Both the position numbers and the translations under genes were made by a program. Shown piece after piece: positions 59,619 to 64,000 of a stretch of 64,000 nt of DNA (positions are counted from its first letter, which is position 1; each line of letters begins with the position of its first letter). Source of the DNA: Euphorbia lathyris (lineage: Eukaryota; Streptophyta; Magnoliopsida; Malpighiales; Euphorbiaceae); contig NC_088918.1 in NCBI RefSeq assembly GCF_963576675.1, positions 38,411,501 through 38,475,500 on the forward strand, given 5' to 3'. The notes under the pieces were generated by a model. That model made no database searches, was not told where the DNA came from, and saw only the letters and a list, made by a program, of their open reading frames with translations.

Positions 59619-62584
59619 TGTTAGACGAGGTGCCGCGGCCTAATCTCCCGGGCGGACCGGGGGGTGGACAACCTCATGGCGACGTAAGCGGTGATTGGCG
59701 CCGAAAGCAACCAATCGTGGAATCAAGCTGCTCGGCAGGACCAGAGCTCAGAGATATGGAAGAGTCGCCATCCACGAATGGGAAAATGAACACCGATCCC
59801 TTGCGGGAGACCGGTGTGGGTTTGGGAAACTTAGGTACGAGCCGAGAAGGCTAGCTCCTTTCCGGAGAAAGGCTACTAGGCACCCCGACATCGCCCGGTT
59901 ATGAACCACCGGCCTCCTACTCAGCATGTTAGGCGATAACGGACTAATCGTATACTTCTTTAAGTTTAAAATTCATTTGAAACCCTTTTCTTTCTCTTTT
60001 TGGAAACCATTTTGAGCATATGATATTGAAAAGCCACATCAGTAAAGAACCACCCATTTATGTTTATACATACACAGAGAGGGGGAAGAAAGAAGTGATT
60101 TATTTACAACCGTATTTAAATGTTATGTTGTGTGTCTATTCTACATTAACTTATTTCCCCAAAACGATGTTCATTACATGGTTCGCACCTTAATCGCCGT
60201 TGGAACGATTTAGGTGCGTTTTAAAACCCCGTTTGATGAAGCTTACCCGAATCGCCGTTGGAACGACTCGAGTAATTGAAAACGTTAAAGTAAAAGCCTT
60301 TTAATAAGAAAACGTGGTTAAACATACAAGTCAATTTTATTTTGTACAAATTCATTAAGAAAGCGATTCAAAATCTCCATTATTAACAAAAAAACGATTT
60401 TGATTACAATGTTCGCTTAATCCGTCGTTGGAACGGACTAAGGTTTTAAAACGTGGTGTTTTGAAGACGATTTGAAATATCAACCAAAATGACTCTATTT
60501 ATCTACATTAGAGATCTAAGAAAGCTCATTAGCTTAAATAATTTAATTGAAAACTCTCTTTTTGTGACTTATTTTCCCCACTTATTTAATACACTCTCTA
60601 ACTATTATAATTACATCAATAAACACATTTAGGCCCAAAAATTAGTTTTTCCAAGTGAAGCCCATTTGAAACATGGACTTATAAATGACCAAAAGAAATA
60701 AAGAAAATAATATAGATATATATTTACACATTTTAGCCCAAAAGACATAAAATAAGAGTAAAAGAAAATATACTATCTAATACATATATAAGAAAGAATA
60801 ATGAAAATAATATATTTATACTTTAAACATAAGAAAATAGTGAATGAAATTCATAAATAAGAAAATAGCATTTATCACTCAACATAATTTTATTTAACAA
60901 TAATTAAGATAACCCAAATATACCCCAAAACTATATATATACATAACTAATATAATCCTAATGTAAAAAAGACTATATGTTCATCCTCCAATATCTACTA
61001 ATTATCTCCCAAAATGCCCAAGTAATTAACATTTAAAATAGAATTTAATGTAATTTAAATGAATAATAATAAAAAAGAAAGTAATATGTACAAATATAAA
61101 AAATTAGAATAAAAATGGAATACCAATCTCCTAAAATAATTATATATTTTAAACTTTTAAAACAATTTGAAAAGAATATATTACATAATTATATATATAT
61201 ATACTAAGGATTAAAAGTCTAAAAGTTAAGAAAAAGGGACCGAAATGACATTTTTTACATTTTGGCAGATTTACCGACGGAAAATCCGTCGGTAAACAGC
61301 CTTTAGTGACAGAATTGGCAAATTACAGCAGCACTCCAACATTTTCCAGATTTGTTCAAAAGCATTAAATTAAATCTAATTCAATCGTTTTGGACTTCCG
61401 AACTACCAAAGATGGATCATAGTCGAAAACGGAAGTTCCTAAAACGATGTTTTTATTTTAAAACGTTATTTGGAAACCTCTTTTAAATCAAAAACTTATA
61501 ATTACAACATTTTTGATACCCGAACTACCTTTTTATCGGATCACGGTTCGTATTGGGATATCCAAAACGAGGTTTTTATGTTAAAACAAAACCGAATTTT
61601 ATTTAACACGAAACGAAAATTAAATAAATACGCTAACTAAATAAAACGTGACAAAATAAATAAATGACTAAAGGAATAAAAACTATAGCATAAAAAATAA
61701 ATAGACGGAGAGAAATAAATTAAATAAAATAAAGAGTCTAGTCCTCGGATAATACCTTTGATTCGGTATCTGACAGTCGAAGCCGATTGATTCCACGAAC
61801 CGCGAGCTCCCGATTTTAATAAAAATTTAGTAAAAATTGAACTGGGGAAATTTGGAATTTTTGAGAAAAAAATATTTTTCTCAAAAAAAATCCACTCTCT
61901 CTCTCTCTAAAAATGTTTAGAGTGAGAAAGTTTTTCCAAAAAAAGCCTCCTCCAAAAAACCTTTCTTTCCTTTTTTTACCTTGGGATCCGTGCCCTTATA
62001 TAGGGAAACGGATCCCGGAACAATGGGCGACGCCCAAAAAAATTTGGGCGTCGCCCATTGTGGTTGGGCGAGCGTCCAACGCAAGGTTGGGCGCCCGCGC
62101 CCAACCCTCGTCGGGCGTCCGCCCGACGCGTTGGGCGTTCGCCCGACGTGGTTGGGTGCCCGCCCGGCGACCCTCGGGGCGTGCCCCGCGCCGTCGGACA
62201 CGTGCACACCGTGGCCGCCGAGCGCGCGTTCCGCGCAGCCAGACGCTCGCACGTCGCGGCCGCCGAACGCGCGCCTCGCGCTGCCAGGCACGTGTGCTCA
62301 ACGGCCCACGAGGGCGCGCACCGCCAGCGGTACCAGGCATTGCTCGGACGTCGAGAGCATGCCACTCGTGGTGCGTCCGACGGACGTCGCGCGCACGTCT
62401 CGAGCCGTCAAGCGGGCGTTCGACCATCGTCGTCCGCGTGCGGGATGCCGTTGCGTGCTCGCGCCGTGCCGTTAATTTTCCTCCGCTTATTATTCTTTAT
62501 ATATTTTTCAAAACTTCCGGAATCAATCGCTTCGACCGTCTTGTTTCAGGTTTTCGTCACAGGTCCTCCGACTCGGTGTCTACA
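59619..62584 (-). mobile_element. 5' LTR of the 17.7-kb element
   Basis: Plus-strand ends are TGTTAGACGAGG and CGGTGTCTACA. TATATAA is at 61996-62002 (minus). The palindrome with 12-bp arms is at 61270-61296. It differs from the 3' LTR by scattered substitutions, several at CpG sites, and by a replaced palindrome array at about 62,053-62,145. Confidence 0.95.
62020..62165 (-). repeat. Palindrome array in the 5' LTR
   Basis: The same flanking GGGCGTCGCCC pair as the 3' LTR. The following 93 bp contain units with cores GAGC, CCCGC (expanded), GTCC and GTTC (plus-strand order) instead of GGCC, TACC, GATC and GAGC. Confidence 0.8.
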
Positions 62585-62589
62585 ACAGC

Positions 62590-63231
62590 GTAATGGCTTG
62601 ATCAAGTTCTGTGTTTGGTGAAGCTTGTGATGGCACTATTTATAGAGACGTCTGGCCATTCGGTCATTTCGAATTTCGAAATAACCGTTGGAGGGAAACG
62701 GCTATGTGTCGTTGTCATCCTGACTTGCACAGAGCTCTTGGCCAATCACAATCGTGTGTCTTCTGTCCTCGGTCAGCACAGCAGATTGTCTCTCCTTTTA
62801 TGGTAAAGTCAACTGGACAGCATACTGTGTCGTCTGAACTTTGCTAAAAGAGGAAACACTTTGTCTGGAAGTTTTCCTCTGCCGGTCTACTGTCTTGTAC
62901 GCTTTGTCGAGACTACTCAGCAGCTTCATTGTGAAGTTGTTCCTGAAGGTCTTCTAGATCCTTCCGTTTGCTGAGTTGCGTTTTTGTCCAAAACGACAAC
63001 GTCTTGACATACGCGGGCCGAGTGTACTGAGTTGTTTGACTTGGGCCTTGGCTTCCGTATTGGGCTTGGGCCTTCCAATCCTTATGACTTATAACATTTA
63101 TACTCAACATTGAACAAACACATTAGTAGAATAAATCAACGCATTTAAACTTAGTGTGTTTAGAATATGTATTCTAATTTATACTTAAACAATTTTGTCA
63201 AATCAAAATTATGTGGAAAGGTGTTTCAACA
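62590..63231 (-). mobile_element. Sirevirus LTR 3, right part
   Basis: The remaining 642 bp of LTR 3, ending TTTCAACA before the array TSD GATAC. It holds the TATA box (TATAAATA, 62637-62644, minus). At least four substitutions from LTRs 1 and 2 are visible (two A-to-G in TTTCGAATTTCGAAAT, one G-to-T, one C-to-G). Confidence 0.95.
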
Positions 63232-63236
63232 GATAC

Positions 63237-63813
63237 TACCTTGAAGTTTAGCACAACCGCCCACTGACAAACCGATGGACAAAGTAAGGCAGTCAACCAT
63301 ACTTTGGGAAACCTCTTGAGGAGCAAATGTATGGATAAACTCAGGATATGGGACGTAGTATTGGCCCAAGTGGAGTTTGTGTACAATGGAGCCATACATT
63401 CGGTCACAGGAAAGTCACCTTTCGAAGTGGTATATACAAAGACGCCCAACCATACTTTAAACATTATAGACCTCCCGAAGAGCGACAAGAAGAATGTGAC
63501 CATCCATAACCTTGCTAACGAATACCAACAAATACACTTAGAGGTGAAAGAAAGCCTTGAAGAGCGGAACAAGAAGTTGAAAGCAATGGTTGATAAACAC
63601 CGGAGGGACCTTCAATTCGAAATAAAGGATGAAATGATGGTATACATAAGCAAAGAGAGGCTCGTTAGTTCACCAAGTAGAAAGCTTCAGCCAAGGAAGT
63701 ATGGCCCGTATAAGGTAACCAAGAAGGTCAATGCAAATGCTTATCATGTGGCTTTCCGCAATTGGCTAGACAAGATGTCAACATCATTCAACGTACGTGA
63801 TCTAAGCCTATAG
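63237..63813 (+). pseudogene. Integrase C-terminal part of the gypsy element
   Basis: Continues the integrase core interrupted at 23887: LKFSTTAH, a TGA, then QTDGQSKAVNHTLGNLLRS. The open stretch from 63304 gives FVYNGAIHSVTGKSPFEVVY, then the GPY/F-type module RKLQPRKYGPYKVTKKVN and the terminal TSFNVRDLSL, ending at TAG 63811-63813. This C-terminus matches chromoviruses of the CRM/Reina/Galadriel kind. No chromodomain is visible after it within the window. Confidence 0.85.
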
Positions 63814-64000
63814 AAGCCGAATGGTTCTCTTGAGTTTACTAAGGGTGAGTCAGGGTCCAACTCATTTGAAGAATGGGAGAATGATGCAAGTATCTTTTTC
63901 AAGGATAAGAGTCAAGATGGAGGAATGTCTCACACAATGCATAACATCAGCCACACGCTGTGTGAGTAAGGTGCTAAATGAAGAATGGCATAAACACAGA
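63814..64000 (+). mobile_element. Gypsy 3' internal end, PPT and start of 3' LTR
   Basis: After the pol stop comes a short non-coding stretch with AAGATGGAGGA as likely PPT, then the LTR start TGTCTCACAC at 63926, which runs off the window end. Confidence 0.6.

Larger units (their letters stand above)
44898..62584 (-). mobile_element. 17.7-kb non-autonomous LTR retrotransposon (Tat/Ogre-like LARD) nested in Sirevirus LTR 3
   Basis: TSD ACAGC at 44893-44897 and 62585-62589; removing the element rejoins the Sirevirus LTR exactly. LTRs are 44898-47871 (3' in element orientation) and 59619-62584 (5'). The interior of about 11.7 kb has a PBS-like TGGCGACTCTGCTGGGG at the 5' LTR and a purine-rich AAAAGTAGGGGCAAC at the 3' LTR. 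It holds one gag-like ORF and no protease, RT, RNase H or integrase that I can find. Long LTRs, this PBS type, and tandem repeats near the 3' end recall the Tat/Ogre lineage. The lack of pol makes it a LARD or gag-only element dependent on a relative. Confidence 0.9.
23888..63231 (-). mobile_element. Sirevirus-like Ty1/copia tandem array (3 LTRs, 2 internal regions) with nested element
   Basis: The array is flanked by the 5-bp TSD GATAC (23883-23887 and 63232-63236) inside the gypsy integrase. Order on the plus strand is LTR (23888-25229), internal, LTR (34043-35384), internal, LTR (44198-44897 plus 62590-63231). The period is exactly 10,155 bp. Coding is on the minus strand: gag, pol, then an env-like ORF 3' of pol, the layout of Sireviruses. 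The single outer TSD shows that the array arose from one insertion enlarged by unequal or ectopic LTR recombination, not from two insertions. The third LTR is split by a 17.7-kb element. Confidence 0.95.

Overview
This is a plant nuclear genomic window, most likely from a eudicot. It holds one spliced host gene and a deep nest of transposable elements. The evidence is a mitochondrial uS5 gene with GT-AG introns and a plant-type N-terminal extension, a Sirevirus-like Ty1/copia element, a Ty3/gypsy chromovirus, a Tat/Ogre-like giant element, a plant L1-type LINE remnant, and hAT and MULE MITEs. I do not name the species. No bacterial features, CRISPR arrays, rRNA genes or functional tRNA genes were seen.

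Region 1 (1-10,066) is the host gene. Eight exons on the minus strand (9337 down to 1140) encode a 498-residue mitochondrial small-subunit protein uS5m. Its 5.4-kb fourth intron is loaded with small repeats, including one hAT-type MITE nested in another, each with an 8-bp target-site duplication (TSD). A 548-bp MULE-type MITE with a 9-bp TSD sits about 170 bp upstream of the start codon.

Region 2 (10,067-16,167) is degraded repeat: a chromovirus 3' end with its LTR, an L1-like LINE remnant, and a 3.07-kb solo LTR (12888-15953, TSD ATCAC).

Region 3 (16,168-64,000) is a nest with at least three insertion layers, each dated by a TSD. The host is a decayed Ty3/gypsy chromovirus on the plus strand (16222 to beyond the window end). 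A hAT transposon (19468-22551, TSD TATACGCC) interrupts its reverse transcriptase. A minus-strand Sirevirus array interrupts its integrase (23888-63231, TSD GATAC); this is an LTR-internal-LTR-internal-LTR array with a 10,155-bp period. The third Sirevirus LTR is split by a 17.7-kb minus-strand non-autonomous LTR element (44898-62584, TSD ACAGC). That element belongs to the same family as the solo LTR at 12888.

The 17.7-kb element is the most unusual part. It has about 2.97-kb LTRs and a PBS that is not tRNA-iMet. It carries only a short gag-like ORF and no pol. The rest of its interior is structured non-coding DNA: two related 39-bp tandem arrays, six two-stem hairpins whose outer stems all differ yet all pair, and about 4.8 kb of degenerate units built on 17-bp palindromes of the type GACGTAT-GGG-ATACGTC. 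Its LTRs carry a 16-bp palindrome array just upstream of the TATA box, and this array differs sharply between the two LTRs of the same element.
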